From the NCBI RefSeq assembly GCF_011578285.1, contig NZ_CP049916.1:62001-126000 (forward strand): a stretch of DNA of 64,000 nucleotides, written 5' to 3'. The translations under genes and the position numbers were made by a program. Below are positions 27,060 to 36,038 of this stretch, in pieces (the stretch's first letter is position 1; the number at the start of each line of letters is the position of its first letter). This stretch comes from Acinetobacter lanii (GTDB lineage: Bacteria; Pseudomonadota; Gammaproteobacteria; Pseudomonadales; Moraxellaceae). The notes under the pieces were generated by a model. That model was not told where the DNA came from, did not search any database, and worked only from the letters and a program-made list of their open reading frames with translations.

Positions 27060-27572
27060 TTAGATCTTGGTTCTATGATCATTTTTTGATTTTTGAAAGA
27101 ACTCTAATAGTTTCAACTGATCCAGAAATACCTGTTCTGTCCAGACGTGAAAGCCGTGTTGTTTCAGTAAAGCAGCCGTAACGCCATTACCCACGATTTT
27201 CTGTCCGCTAAATGAACCATCATAAATCAGTTGAGAACCGCAAGAGGGGCTATTGGCTTTTAAAATAACATGGCTGACGTGGTGTCGCTGTGCGAGCTTT
27301 AGAGCAATGTGAGCACCGTTTATAAAAGCTTCAGTGACGTCAATGCTTGCAGTATCGATGACTTTGGCTCGACCGGCTAACACATCTGCACCATCACCAC
27401 CCATGATTTCAGCAGGCAACCGTGGTGTTGCTAATCCTCCAGCCATTTCAGGACAGACACAGATTGCTTGACCATTTTGGATCAGGGCATGGAGTTTTGC
27501 TTCTAAGCAATCTCGTCCATCATAACGAACCTGTTCACCTACTAAGCAGGCACTGATTAGATATTTCACCAT
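27060..27572 (-). CDS. DUF523-family protein
   Basis: This 170-residue protein starts YLISACLVGEQVRYDG and has the DUF523 hallmarks ICVCPEMAGGLATPRLPAEI and LKANSPSCGSQLIYDGSFSG. The conserved cysteines suggest a metal or thiol function, but the family has no assigned activity. It is transcribed away from glmS-side features, with a glmS terminator separating it from that operon. Confidence 0.88.
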   Translation of the reverse strand: MVKYLISACLVGEQVRYDGRDCLEAKLHALIQNGQAICVCPEMAGGLATPRLPAEIMGGDGADVLAGRAKVIDTASIDVTEAFINGAHIALKLAQRHHVSHVILKANSPSCGSQLIYDGSFSGQKIVGNGVTAALLKQHGFHVWTEQVFLDQLKLLEFFQKSKNDHRTKI

Positions 27573-27587
27573 GTCATTTAAAGAGAT

Positions 27588-27619
27588 AAAAAAAGCCGAT
27601 CACTGATGATCGGCTTTTT
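27588..27619 (-). terminator. glmS operon terminator
   Basis: The arms AAAAGCCGATCA and TGATCGGCTTTT form a 12-bp stem with a CTGA loop, 29 bp past the glmS stop codon. Confidence 0.92.
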
Positions 27620-27647
27620 AGGATTGATTTGCTAGTGCATAACGTGA

Positions 27648-29486
27648 TTATTCAACCGTCACCGACTTGGCTAAATTACGCGGTTGATCGACATCCGTCC
27701 CACGTAATACTGCAACATGATAAGACAACAACTGTACCGGAATACTGTACACAATCGGTGCAAGTAGAGCGTTTACATTTGGTACAAGCACCACATGTTG
27801 ACGGTCTTTTTCTTTGATACCACTGGTTTCATCTGCAAACACAAACAACTCACCACCACGGGCTTGTACTTCTTCCATATTGGATTTCAGTTTATCCAAC
27901 ATATCATCTTGCGGTGCCAGAATTACCACAGGCATATCATTGTCGACCAAAGCCAATGGACCGTGTTTCAATTCACCTGCGGCATAACCTTCAGCATGAA
28001 TATATGAAATTTCTTTGAGCTTCAACGCACCTTCAAGTGCGATTGGGAACTCAGTGCCACGACCTAAGAATAAACAATGTTGTTTTTCTTTAAATAGATC
28101 AGACAAACGCAAAATTTCTTTGTCTTTTTGCAAGGTATCCAACATCACTTTTGGAATATGCCACAGGTCAGCAATGATCGAACTGATTTCGTCAGCAGCA
28201 ATGCTTTGCTTAACTTGACCAATTTTCAAGACCAATAACATCAGTGCTGCAAGTTGGGTGGTGAAGGCTTTGGTTGAAGCCACGCCAATCTCAGGACCTG
28301 CAAGCGTCAATAAGCTGTGATGGGTTTCACGTACCATCGATGAAGTCGCCACATTACAAATGGTCAGTGTTGCAATATGAATATTCTTTTCAGCTGCACG
28401 TTTTTGCGTATCACGGAGTGCAGCCAAAGTATCGGCAGTTTCACCTGACTGAGAAATACACACATATAAAGTATGATTCACAATCACAGGCGTGCGGTAA
28501 CGGAATTCGCTGGCAATTTCGACTTGGCATGGCAAATTAATCAGTTGTTCAAACCAATACTTGGCAATCATACCGGCATGGTAACTGGTGCCACAGGCGA
28601 TGATTTGCACATTTTGGATTTGACTAAAATCCACATCGGCATTTTTTAAGAAATCATCACGCAGTGTATTGCCATTCAGTGCTTGAGAAATGGTTTGCTG
28701 AATCGCTTCAGGTTGTTCATAAATCTCTTTCAGCATGTAATGCTTGTATTCGCCTTTTGACGCATTACTTACCGTCGCATCGAGTTCTTTAATCGGGCGT
28801 TCAACAGGCTGACCATTGACAAACACTTCAATCGAGTCACGTGTTAAACGTGCGATATCACCTTCTTCAAGGTAGATAAAACGATTGGTAATTGGCAATA
28901 AAGCCAATTGATCAGAACTAATAAAGTTCTCGCCAATACCGACACCAATCACTAAAGGCGAGCCTTCACGAACCGTGATCAATTCATCTGGATAATCGGT
29001 GTGTACTATACCCAGTGCAAAAGCACCTTTCAGCTGCGGAACCACTTGCTCAACGGCTTTGAGTAAATTCGGCGCAGATTTCAACGCGTCATGCACCAAA
29101 TGGGCAACCACTTCAGTATCGGTTTGAGAAGTGAATACATAGCCTAAAGCTTCAAGATCATCTTTCAACTCTTGGTAGTTTTCAATGATGCCATTGTGCA
29201 CTACCGCCACAGGACCAGAAATATGCGGATGGGCATTGTCTTCGGTCGGTTTACCGTGGGTCGCCCAACGGGTATGCGCGATACCTAATGAACCCATTAA
29301 ATCTGCTTCATTTACCGCTTGTTCAAGATTAACCACTTTACCGACACGGCGCTGACGTAACACTTGACCTGCATTAATTAAAGCAAGTCCTGCAGAATCA
29401 TAGCCACGATATTCAAGGCGTTTTAGACCTTCAATTAGAATATTGGTAATACTACGTTCAGCAACGCCACCAACAATACCGCACAT
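27648..29486 (-). CDS. glmS: Glucosamine-6-phosphate synthase GlmS
   Basis: GlmS makes glucosamine-6-phosphate from fructose-6-phosphate and glutamine for peptidoglycan and LPS. The 612-residue protein begins MCGIVGG, placing the Ntn nucleophile Cys at residue 2 after Met removal. The glutaminase domain covers about residues 2-220 and two SIS sugar-isomerase domains follow (SCGTSYHAG, CISQSGETADTL, GRGTEFPIALEGALKLKEISYIHAE). It ends DQPRNLAKSVTVE as in the family. It lies 12 bp after glmU. No glmS ribozyme is present in front of it. Confidence 0.98.
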   Translation of the reverse strand: MCGIVGGVAERSITNILIEGLKRLEYRGYDSAGLALINAGQVLRQRRVGKVVNLEQAVNEADLMGSLGIAHTRWATHGKPTEDNAHPHISGPVAVVHNGIIENYQELKDDLEALGYVFTSQTDTEVVAHLVHDALKSAPNLLKAVEQVVPQLKGAFALGIVHTDYPDELITVREGSPLVIGVGIGENFISSDQLALLPITNRFIYLEEGDIARLTRDSIEVFVNGQPVERPIKELDATVSNASKGEYKHYMLKEIYEQPEAIQQTISQALNGNTLRDDFLKNADVDFSQIQNVQIIACGTSYHAGMIAKYWFEQLINLPCQVEIASEFRYRTPVIVNHTLYVCISQSGETADTLAALRDTQKRAAEKNIHIATLTICNVATSSMVRETHHSLLTLAGPEIGVASTKAFTTQLAALMLLVLKIGQVKQSIAADEISSIIADLWHIPKVMLDTLQKDKEILRLSDLFKEKQHCLFLGRGTEFPIALEGALKLKEISYIHAEGYAAGELKHGPLALVDNDMPVVILAPQDDMLDKLKSNMEEVQARGGELFVFADETSGIKEKDRQHVVLVPNVNALLAPIVYSIPVQLLSYHVAVLRGTDVDQPRNLAKSVTVE

Positions 29487-29498
29487 ATTTAATTCCTC

Positions 29499-30863
29499 TT
29501 ATTTCTTAGTCTTTTGGGGACGTTGATAATTTTCTTTCGAAACCTGTTTTGCTCGCTCAAACGCCAAGCTGTTGTCGGCAACATCATGCGTAATCACTGA
29601 ACCTGCACCAGTGGTCGCACCATGACCAATTTTCACGGGCGCAACCAATGAATTGTTGGTGCCAATAAAGGCATTGTCACCAATAATGGTTTTATGTTTG
29701 TTGGCACCGTCATAATTACAAGTAATCGTACCTGCACCAATATTGGAACCTGCACCGATTTCAGCATCACCTAAGTAAGTGAAGTGATTGGCTTTAGAAC
29801 CCAGACCCACTATCGAGTTTTTGACCTCAACAAAGTTGCCGATATGCACTTCATTGGCAAGCTCTGCACCTGGACGTAAACGGGCAAAAGGACCAATTTG
29901 AACATCTTCACCCACAATAGCATTATCAAAAATACTATAGGGTTGAACTTTGGTGCCTGCTGCAATGGTGGTGTTTTTAATCACACAACCCGCACCAATG
30001 TCTACATTGTCACCAAAGTGACATTCACCTTCAATAATCACATTGATATCAATACGCACGTCTTGACCGACAGTCAGTTGACCACGTAAATCAAAACGAT
30101 TTGGATCAATTAAATGTACACCTTGTTGCATCAAGTTCTTCGCTTGATGGGCTTGAAATTCACGTTCTAAAGCCGCCAACTGGACACGGTCATTGACACC
30201 CTCAACTTCAAAAGCAAGTTCAGGCTGAATCGATGCAATTTCAAGACCATCTGCCAATGCCATCGCGACAATATCCGTTAAATAATATTCACCTTGTGCA
30301 TTGTCATTAGACAGCTTGGGCAGCCATTCATGGAGTTTGGCATTGCTGACACAGTAAATACCGGTGTTGATTTCTTTAATTTCGCGCTGTGCTTCTGAGG
30401 CATCTTTATGTTCAACGATGGCTTGAATTTTACCGTTGTCACGTACGATACGACCGTAGCCTGTTGAGTCATCTAGAGTTAAAGTCACGATACCAATGCC
30501 TGTAGTCGTTGAAACATCAACCAAGCGTTGTAAGGTCTCTTGTTGTACACAAGGCACATCACCCGACAAAATCAAAGAAATGCCGTCTTGAGGCAAAACC
30601 GGTAAAGTCACTTTGACTGCATGACCGGTACCAAGTTGTTCAGTTTGTTCAACCCATTGAATATCTTCATGTGCAAATGCACTTTTGACCAAGTCACCAC
30701 CGTGACCGAAAATGGTAATAATATGATCTGCTTTTATTTTTTTTGCTGTTTCAATCACGTGTCCAAGTAATGGACGTCCTGCTAAAGGTTGCAATACTTT
30801 AGGCAATGTTGAACGCATACGCGTGCCTTTACCTGCAGCAAGAATAACAACGTTGGTCGACAT
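29499..30863 (-). CDS. glmU: GlmU bifunctional acetyltransferase/uridyltransferase
   Basis: GlmU acetylates glucosamine-1-phosphate and then uridylates it to UDP-GlcNAc. The 454-residue protein has the nucleotidyltransferase motif [11 protein letters not shown] at the N terminus, QLGTGHAV near residue 80, and a left-handed beta-helix with hexapeptide repeats from about 255. The acetyltransferase active region includes [19 protein letters not shown] and [11 protein letters not shown]. It lies between pgpA and glmS, close enough to share a transcript. Confidence 0.98.
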   Translation of the reverse strand: MSTNVVILAAGKGTRMRSTLPKVLQPLAGRPLLGHVIETAKKIKADHIITIFGHGGDLVKSAFAHEDIQWVEQTEQLGTGHAVKVTLPVLPQDGISLILSGDVPCVQQETLQRLVDVSTTTGIGIVTLTLDDSTGYGRIVRDNGKIQAIVEHKDASEAQREIKEINTGIYCVSNAKLHEWLPKLSNDNAQGEYYLTDIVAMALADGLEIASIQPELAFEVEGVNDRVQLAALEREFQAHQAKNLMQQGVHLIDPNRFDLRGQLTVGQDVRIDINVIIEGECHFGDNVDIGAGCVIKNTTIAAGTKVQPYSIFDNAIVGEDVQIGPFARLRPGAELANEVHIGNFVEVKNSIVGLGSKANHFTYLGDAEIGAGSNIGAGTITCNYDGANKHKTIIGDNAFIGTNNSLVAPVKIGHGATTGAGSVITHDVADNSLAFERAKQVSKENYQRPQKTKK

Positions 30864-30884
30864 AAAACACCTTAAACGTTTGGC

Positions 30885-31391
30885 TTAAGCCATATCGATA
30901 TAGAAGTAAATAATGATACAAATTGCAGCCCAAATCCCTGCAATAATGTCATCGAACATAATGCCAAAACCGCCACCGACTTGGCGGTCAATCACACGAA
31001 TTGGCCAAGGTTTCCAAACGTCAAATAGACGGAATAATCCAAAGCCAACCAAAACCCAAATCCAATTCATTTGCCCTAAATAGATTAAAGGTAGAAATGT
31101 AATCGATTGTCCTGCAAATTCATCCCAGACAATACGACCATCATCATGCACCCCCATGATACTGGCTGTTTTTCCACAAATATATATACCAATCAAGGAC
31201 ATGATTAAAATGGCTACGATTGAACCATAAAAACCTAAATAAATCCAAGTCGGAATAAAGAGCAGTGCAAAAGCGGAACCAAAAGTACCTGGTGCTTTCG
31301 GCATCAAACCTGAACCAAAGCCGACACCACAAAAGGTGATGAAACGTTCAGTCCAAGTCATCTGTTTAAAGAGAATCGGAGGTTTATGCAA
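30885..31391 (-). CDS. pgpA: Phosphatidylglycerophosphatase A (PgpA)
   Basis: PgpA dephosphorylates phosphatidylglycerol phosphate at the inner membrane. The 168-residue protein has about four hydrophobic segments and family motifs GFGSGLMPKAPGTFGS, RIVWDEFAGQ and FRLFDVWKPWPI, plus GGFGIMFDDIIAG with acidic active-site residues. Its start overlaps the end of thiL by eight bases, so translation is coupled. Confidence 0.93.
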   Translation of the reverse strand: MHKPPILFKQMTWTERFITFCGVGFGSGLMPKAPGTFGSAFALLFIPTWIYLGFYGSIVAILIMSLIGIYICGKTASIMGVHDDGRIVWDEFAGQSITFLPLIYLGQMNWIWVLVGFGLFRLFDVWKPWPIRVIDRQVGGGFGIMFDDIIAGIWAAICIIIYFYIDMA

Positions 31392-32301
31392 AGTGTTGGT
31401 ATCCAGTGAAGTGTAGAGGATGATCTAAGCCATCTTTTTGGAATTTTAACGTATTTTCAGCGCAAATCTGTCCAATAATTGTAGTGTTCACATTGGGTTT
31501 TTTGTCTAATAATTTTTTATAGTTGTGTTCACTGATACTAAAACACAGCTCATAGTCATCGCCACCGGCTAAGGCCAACGAGTATTGCTCTGATTCAGGC
31601 AAGGCTTTTAATGCTTCACTCACGGGTAAAGCATCTAGGTTAATCACTGCACCGACATGAGAGGCTTTTAAAATATGCCCCAAGTCTTGTGCTAAACCAT
31701 CAGAGACATCAATCATGCTATGCGCTAAGCCTTTCAGCATTTGACCCAATTCACAACGTGGGGTGGGATAATCGAGTCTTTTTTGTAGTGGGTGACCCAA
31801 ATGTTTGAGTCCAAAAGCGGCATCACCGACGGTACCACTCACCACCACCAAGTCACCGACTTGAGCACTAGATCGCTTGATCGCTTGACCTTGATCAACC
31901 CAGCCGAGTGCTGTAACAGATAAAGTTAAATGTGGACTTTGCGTGGTATCACCACCAATTAAACTCACCCCAAATTGATCGCAACAATCATATAAACCCT
32001 GACTAAATGCTTTTAGCCAATCGTGATCAATTTGGGGTAGGCTCAATGCCAATAAAATACTGTGGGGTGTTGCACCCATCGCAGCAATATCAGATAGATT
32101 GACAGCAACGCTTTTCCAGCCAATGGCATATGGATCGGTGTCTAAAGGGAAATGTCGACCTGCAACTAAAGTGTCAGCACAGATGACCAATTGTTGATGA
32201 GGAGGCGGGGTGAGCAGGGCTGAGTCATCACCAACACCTAAATCGACTGAATGCAGATTCTTTCGATTAAAATAGGTGTCAATAATAGAGAACTCAGCCA
32301 T
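31384..32301 (-). CDS. thiL: Thiamine-monophosphate kinase ThiL
   Basis: ThiL phosphorylates thiamine monophosphate to the active diphosphate. The 305-residue protein shows LGVGDDSALL, the metal site GGDTTQSP, MIDVSDGLAQDLGHIL and GGDDYELCFS. It starts 12 bp after nusB and overlaps pgpA, in the conserved nusB-thiL-pgpA order of gammaproteobacteria. No thiamine riboswitch precedes the operon. Confidence 0.95.
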   Translation of the reverse strand: MAEFSIIDTYFNRKNLHSVDLGVGDDSALLTPPPHQQLVICADTLVAGRHFPLDTDPYAIGWKSVAVNLSDIAAMGATPHSILLALSLPQIDHDWLKAFSQGLYDCCDQFGVSLIGGDTTQSPHLTLSVTALGWVDQGQAIKRSSAQVGDLVVVSGTVGDAAFGLKHLGHPLQKRLDYPTPRCELGQMLKGLAHSMIDVSDGLAQDLGHILKASHVGAVINLDALPVSEALKALPESEQYSLALAGGDDYELCFSISEHNYKKLLDKKPNVNTTIIGQICAENTLKFQKDGLDHPLHFTGYQHFA

Positions 32302-32313
32302 ATCAACAACAAC

Positions 32314-32763
32314 TTATTTAGCTTGTTGCTTTTCTGCTTCACGCAGGCTTTGTGCTAGACGGTCTAATACACCATTGATGTATTTATGACTGTCGGCACC
32401 GCCGAAGTGTTTTGCTAACTCAATAGCTTCGTCCAATACAACACGATACGGAATCTCAAGATGTTCTTTCAATTCGTATGCGCCAAGGCGCAAGGTTGCA
32501 CGTTCAACACCATCCAGTGCTTCAATCTCTCGATCGAGTACTGGCATTAATAACGCGTCCAATGCTTCATGATTTTCGACCACTTGCGTGAGCAATTCAT
32601 GATAATAGCTGAGGTCCACTTTATGCATAGCATTTTCAGCACGGGTACGCGCTTCAATTTGATGCACAGGATTGTGGCTCATTTGCCATTCATAAATCCC
32701 TTGTACAGCAAAACGACGTGCTTTGCGTTTCGCTGCATAAGTAGCTTGGAGTGTCTGCGACAT
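32314..32763 (-). CDS. nusB: Transcription antitermination factor NusB
   Basis: NusB binds boxA RNA with NusE in rRNA antitermination. The 149-residue all-alpha protein begins with a basic stretch ([20 protein letters not shown]) and ends [22 protein letters not shown], both characteristic. The gene lies three bases after ribH. Confidence 0.95.
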   Translation of the reverse strand: MSQTLQATYAAKRKARRFAVQGIYEWQMSHNPVHQIEARTRAENAMHKVDLSYYHELLTQVVENHEALDALLMPVLDREIEALDGVERATLRLGAYELKEHLEIPYRVVLDEAIELAKHFGGADSHKYINGVLDRLAQSLREAEKQQAK

Positions 32764-32766
32764 GCT

Positions 32767-33237
32767 TTAGATCGCCTTTAGCAAGTTAACCATTTCAATT
32801 GCAGTAAGGGCAGCTTCACCACCTTTATTGCCTGCTTTTGTACCAGAGCGTTCAATCGCTTGTTCAATACTATCCGTAGTCAATACACCATTGATTACCG
32901 GTAAGCCAGTCTCTAGACCCACTACACCTAAACCTTTGGCACATTCGCCTGCAACGAAGTCAAAATGTGGTGTACTACCACGAATAACTGCGCCGAGGGC
33001 AATGACAGCATCGAATTTACCTGAAGCTGCTAATTTTTTAGCCACAACTGGTAATTCCCATGCGCCTGGTGCATGAACGACAGTGATATTATCGTCGCTA
33101 ACACCATGACGATGCAACGTATCAATTGCACCTTCTAATAAATGTTCAACAACAAAGCTGTTAAAACGACCAACTAGAATCGCGTAACGGTCTTCGCTCG
33201 CGAGATGTAATAAACCTTCAATACGGCGAATCGCCAT
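32767..33237 (-). CDS. ribH: Lumazine synthase RibH
   Basis: RibH condenses the four-carbon phosphate from RibB with the pyrimidine intermediate to give lumazine, the riboflavin precursor. The 156-residue protein shows [28 protein letters not shown] and [19 protein letters not shown], with the catalytic His near residue 88 in the last motif. It lies 27 bp downstream of the ribB-type gene. ribD and riboflavin synthase genes are not in the window. Confidence 0.96.
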   Translation of the reverse strand: MAIRRIEGLLHLASEDRYAILVGRFNSFVVEHLLEGAIDTLHRHGVSDDNITVVHAPGAWELPVVAKKLAASGKFDAVIALGAVIRGSTPHFDFVAGECAKGLGVVGLETGLPVINGVLTTDSIEQAIERSGTKAGNKGGEAALTAIEMVNLLKAI

Positions 33238-33264
33238 AGCAACCTCGATCTTTTAAAAAAGGGA

Positions 33265-34383
33265 TTAAACAGCAGTTTGATCAGCAGTGACGTATTCCAC
33301 TACTTCTAAATTAAAACCTGACAATGCATTGAAACGTAATGGAGAGCTAAGCAGCTTCATTTTTTCGACGCCAAGGTCACGTAAAATTTGCGCACCGACA
33401 CCAATGGTTTGGTATTGCTGTGACAATGCTGCATTAGATTTGGTTGGTTTAGGGGTGCTGAGTGCTTCTAAAGCAGGCCCCAAATCTGTTAAATGACGTT
33501 GACCAATCCAAACCAAAACACCACGATCACTGTCGGCAATGGTTTTCAATGCTTTATCTAAATTCCACGCGGGTTCGCCATCTTGTTTATTGATTTTGAG
33601 TAAATCACGTGCAGGACTAAAACCATGGACACGCACCGTGGTCACACCTTCTTTCGGTTGGCCTTTCACCAAAGCCAAATGAATATCTGGGTTGCCAATT
33701 TCACGGTAACGATACAAATCAAAGGTGCCGTATTCGGTATCTAAAGTTTGCTGATCGATACGCTCAACCGTTTGCTCATTGGTCATACGGTAATGAATCA
33801 AATCTGCAATCGTACCGATTTTTAAACCATGTTTTTCTGCAAAGACTTCAAGGTCAGGACGGCGCGCCATAGTGCCGTCTTCATTGATGATCTCACAGAT
33901 CACAGAAGCTGGCTCTAAACCTGCAAGACGAGACAAATCACAGCCAGCTTCAGTATGCCCTGCACGGTGCAATACACCGCCCGGTTGAGCCATCAATGGG
34001 AAAATATGACCGGGTTGTACGATATCTGATGGTTTCGCATGTGCTGCAACAGCCGTTTGAATCGTATGAGCACGTTCAGCCGGTGAAATCCCGGTTGAAA
34101 TGCCACGAGCAGCTTCAATTGATAAAGTAAAGTTCGTGCCGTGTTGAGCACCATTCGCATCGACCATCAGTGGAAGATCAAGTTGCTTACAACGCTCTTT
34201 ACTTAAAGTCAGGCAAACCAAACCACGTGCATGCGTGATCATAAAGTTGATGTCTTCTGGGCGAACATGCGTGGCAGCGATCACTAAGTCGCCTTCATTT
34301 TCACGATCTTCGTCATCCATCAGGATAACCATTTTCCCTGCACGGATATCTGCTACAAGTTCTTCAACAGTATTGAGCGACAT
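33265..34383 (-). CDS. ribB: DHBP synthase with degenerate RibA-like domain (RibBX type)
   Basis: The N-terminal half (about residues 1-205) is a full RibB domain making 3,4-dihydroxy-2-butanone-4-phosphate from ribulose-5-phosphate, with DDEDRENEGDLV and THARGLVCLTL. The C-terminal half aligns with GTP cyclohydrolase II in outline (ERIDQQTLDTEYGTFDLYRYRE), but it lacks the three zinc-binding cysteines and the CDCG-type motif of active RibA. It is therefore unlikely to act on GTP, as in the RibBX proteins known from other gammaproteobacteria. I choose the ATG at 34383 with AAGGTGA upstream, over a GTG at 34392. The gene heads the rib-nus-thi-pgp-glm series. Confidence 0.92.
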   Translation of the reverse strand: MSLNTVEELVADIRAGKMVILMDDEDRENEGDLVIAATHVRPEDINFMITHARGLVCLTLSKERCKQLDLPLMVDANGAQHGTNFTLSIEAARGISTGISPAERAHTIQTAVAAHAKPSDIVQPGHIFPLMAQPGGVLHRAGHTEAGCDLSRLAGLEPASVICEIINEDGTMARRPDLEVFAEKHGLKIGTIADLIHYRMTNEQTVERIDQQTLDTEYGTFDLYRYREIGNPDIHLALVKGQPKEGVTTVRVHGFSPARDLLKINKQDGEPAWNLDKALKTIADSDRGVLVWIGQRHLTDLGPALEALSTPKPTKSNAALSQQYQTIGVGAQILRDLGVEKMKLLSSPLRFNALSGFNLEVVEYVTADQTAV

Positions 34384-34561
34384 CAACTTCACCTTTTTCT
34401 TATGTCATTCTGACATTTGTATAAAATCATTGTGGCATAGTCTAACGCTTTTTCTGGTCATTTGCCTATGCTTATCACGTTCCCTTTGCCTAGACTGTTA
34501 TACACAGCTTGCTAGTTCCTTGAAAAGCCATAAAAAAATGAAATTAGTCTAATTTTGATCA

Positions 34562-34587
34562 AAAACCCATCAGTTGTTTTGGGTTTT
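34562..34587. other. Hairpin AAAACCCA/TGGGTTTT
   Basis: An 8-bp inverted repeat with a 10-base loop and short T-runs on both strands. It could be a second terminator of the Smp-like gene. Confidence 0.4.
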
Positions 34588-34610
34588 CAGCCAAAAAAAC
34601 AGCAAAAATA

Positions 34611-34646
34611 AAAAAACCAGACTTAACTTAGCATTAAATCTGGTTT
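34611..34646 (-). terminator. Terminator of the Smp-like gene
   Basis: The arms AAACCAGA and TCTGGTTT flank a 17-base loop, with a seven-base U-run on the minus strand, 33 bp past the stop. Confidence 0.65.
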
Positions 34647-34678
34647 CTAAATCAAAACAAATGATATGGCGAATATAC

Positions 34679-35977
34679 CTATGAGGCTTGATCGGTCAGG
34701 TCTGACGGCGACTGATGCTGAGATTTGCCCTTTAAAATTTCAGTACGAATCTGTTGTGCCAACTCAGCACATTCGGTATTCATCCCATTGATCATAAAGG
34801 CATGACGGGTCAATACGCTGGTTGGATTCGGTAACGGCACCAATTGATAACAATCACCGACCTGTTTGAGTTGATCATTGTTTAAATACAAGGCCATTTC
34901 TTTGGCAATCAAATGATGGGTCAGGCGTTCAGAAGCCTGTAATGCATCCAATTGCATGGCTTCAACGGGGGAGGCCACTGCACAACGCGTTTGCAGAACA
35001 AAACGTTTGTCTTCGCGGTAGCGTTTATACAGCACCTCGGACAACAGTTGGAACACGGAACCAATCATCAGTAAACATTTGGCCGCATTTTGCTGTGTGG
35101 CAGCCACGCTGACCATTGCACCTTGTTGATCAAACTCACGATTGACCACAAAGTCTTGTTTGTTCAATTGGAAGTGCTGCGAACACAGATCAATACTTTT
35201 ATTTAAGAAAATTTGACATAAATTGAAATAAGGCAAAGACACCGATTGATTGACTGAATTGATCAACTGTTTCGGATCATAGAATTGAACATTCAATGAC
35301 AAGGTATGTTCATCAATCACCAACACTTTCGGTGCTTTATGCTCAACTTTGGTTTTGGCCGCTTGTTTTGCTTGTGCCGCAATGTGTTTGTTGTTTTCTT
35401 TTTCAACTTCTAAGGCTTCGGTCAGCATTTGAATTTCATGTTTCAGACGCGCTTCATTGTTTAAACGTGCCAAATACTCACTACGTGTTGGACGAGCAAT
35501 CGCGCGATACGCCAACCACAGTAAGCCATGAATCAACAACGAAAATAAAATCGCAAGCCATTGGGTGCGTAAGATTTCACCAATACTTGGTTTCACCAAT
35601 GTAATTTCGATACTGCCGACTTTTTTCTCATTTTGTAAGGCATCACGAACAAAAATTTCGCCGTCACGGGTTTTGGATAAACCAGCAGTGGCAAGCACTT
35701 GCTTATTGGCATTCAAAATTCGAATATAGGCCACACTTGGATTGGTTGCGTAGCGATTTGCCAGCAATGCCAAAGACACCGTATTGGCAGGTTCAAGCTC
35801 GGTTAAACTATCGGCCACCAATTGGCTGGTCATCAGCTGACCTTGGCTGGCACGATTTTCATTCAATTGATGAGTTGTTGCCAGTACCAATAAAAAGGTA
35901 TGCAGAGCAAAACTTAGGATCAGTAGGCTAGCAAATAGCCCTTGTCTAGGTGCATTCAACGTAAACTTCCAAGGCAT
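34679..35977 (-). CDS. Membrane protein, Smp/YtjB-like, extended
   Basis: This 432-residue protein has a hydrophobic segment at about residues 13-33, an extracytoplasmic region to about 135, a second hydrophobic segment (LAILFSLLIHGLLWLAYRAI) and a long cytoplasmic part with a coiled-coil-like stretch (ARLNNEARLKHEIQMLTEALEVEKE). In E. coli a shorter two-segment membrane protein, Smp/YtjB, is divergent from serB, and this gene sits in the same place. The roughly 250-residue C-terminal extension is not part of E. coli Smp, and I do not recognise it. Function is unknown. Confidence 0.7.
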   Translation of the reverse strand: MPWKFTLNAPRQGLFASLLILSFALHTFLLVLATTHQLNENRASQGQLMTSQLVADSLTELEPANTVSLALLANRYATNPSVAYIRILNANKQVLATAGLSKTRDGEIFVRDALQNEKKVGSIEITLVKPSIGEILRTQWLAILFSLLIHGLLWLAYRAIARPTRSEYLARLNNEARLKHEIQMLTEALEVEKENNKHIAAQAKQAAKTKVEHKAPKVLVIDEHTLSLNVQFYDPKQLINSVNQSVSLPYFNLCQIFLNKSIDLCSQHFQLNKQDFVVNREFDQQGAMVSVAATQQNAAKCLLMIGSVFQLLSEVLYKRYREDKRFVLQTRCAVASPVEAMQLDALQASERLTHHLIAKEMALYLNNDQLKQVGDCYQLVPLPNPTSVLTRHAFMINGMNTECAELAQQIRTEILKGKSQHQSPSDLTDQAS

Positions 35978-36038
35978 TTATATTCGATTTCGATTATGAT
36001 TCTTACACTAGTTGCAGCTCAGACCCAGAGTCAATTTC

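Larger units (their letters stand above)
34384..34678. other. Spacer between ribB-type and Smp-like genes
   Basis: This 295-bp gap holds the ribB promoter and two hairpins. I searched its minus strand for the FMN riboswitch core and found none. Confidence 0.5.

Noticed and set aside
27648..29486. glmS ribozyme control
   Set aside because: Only 12 bp separate glmU and glmS, and glmS ribozymes are a Gram-positive feature. No ribozyme sequence is seen.
34384..34560. Possible FMN riboswitch before the ribB-type gene
   Set aside because: Read on the minus strand, the conserved FMN core (the AGGGUGAAAUUCCC-type and ACCGGC segments) is not present.
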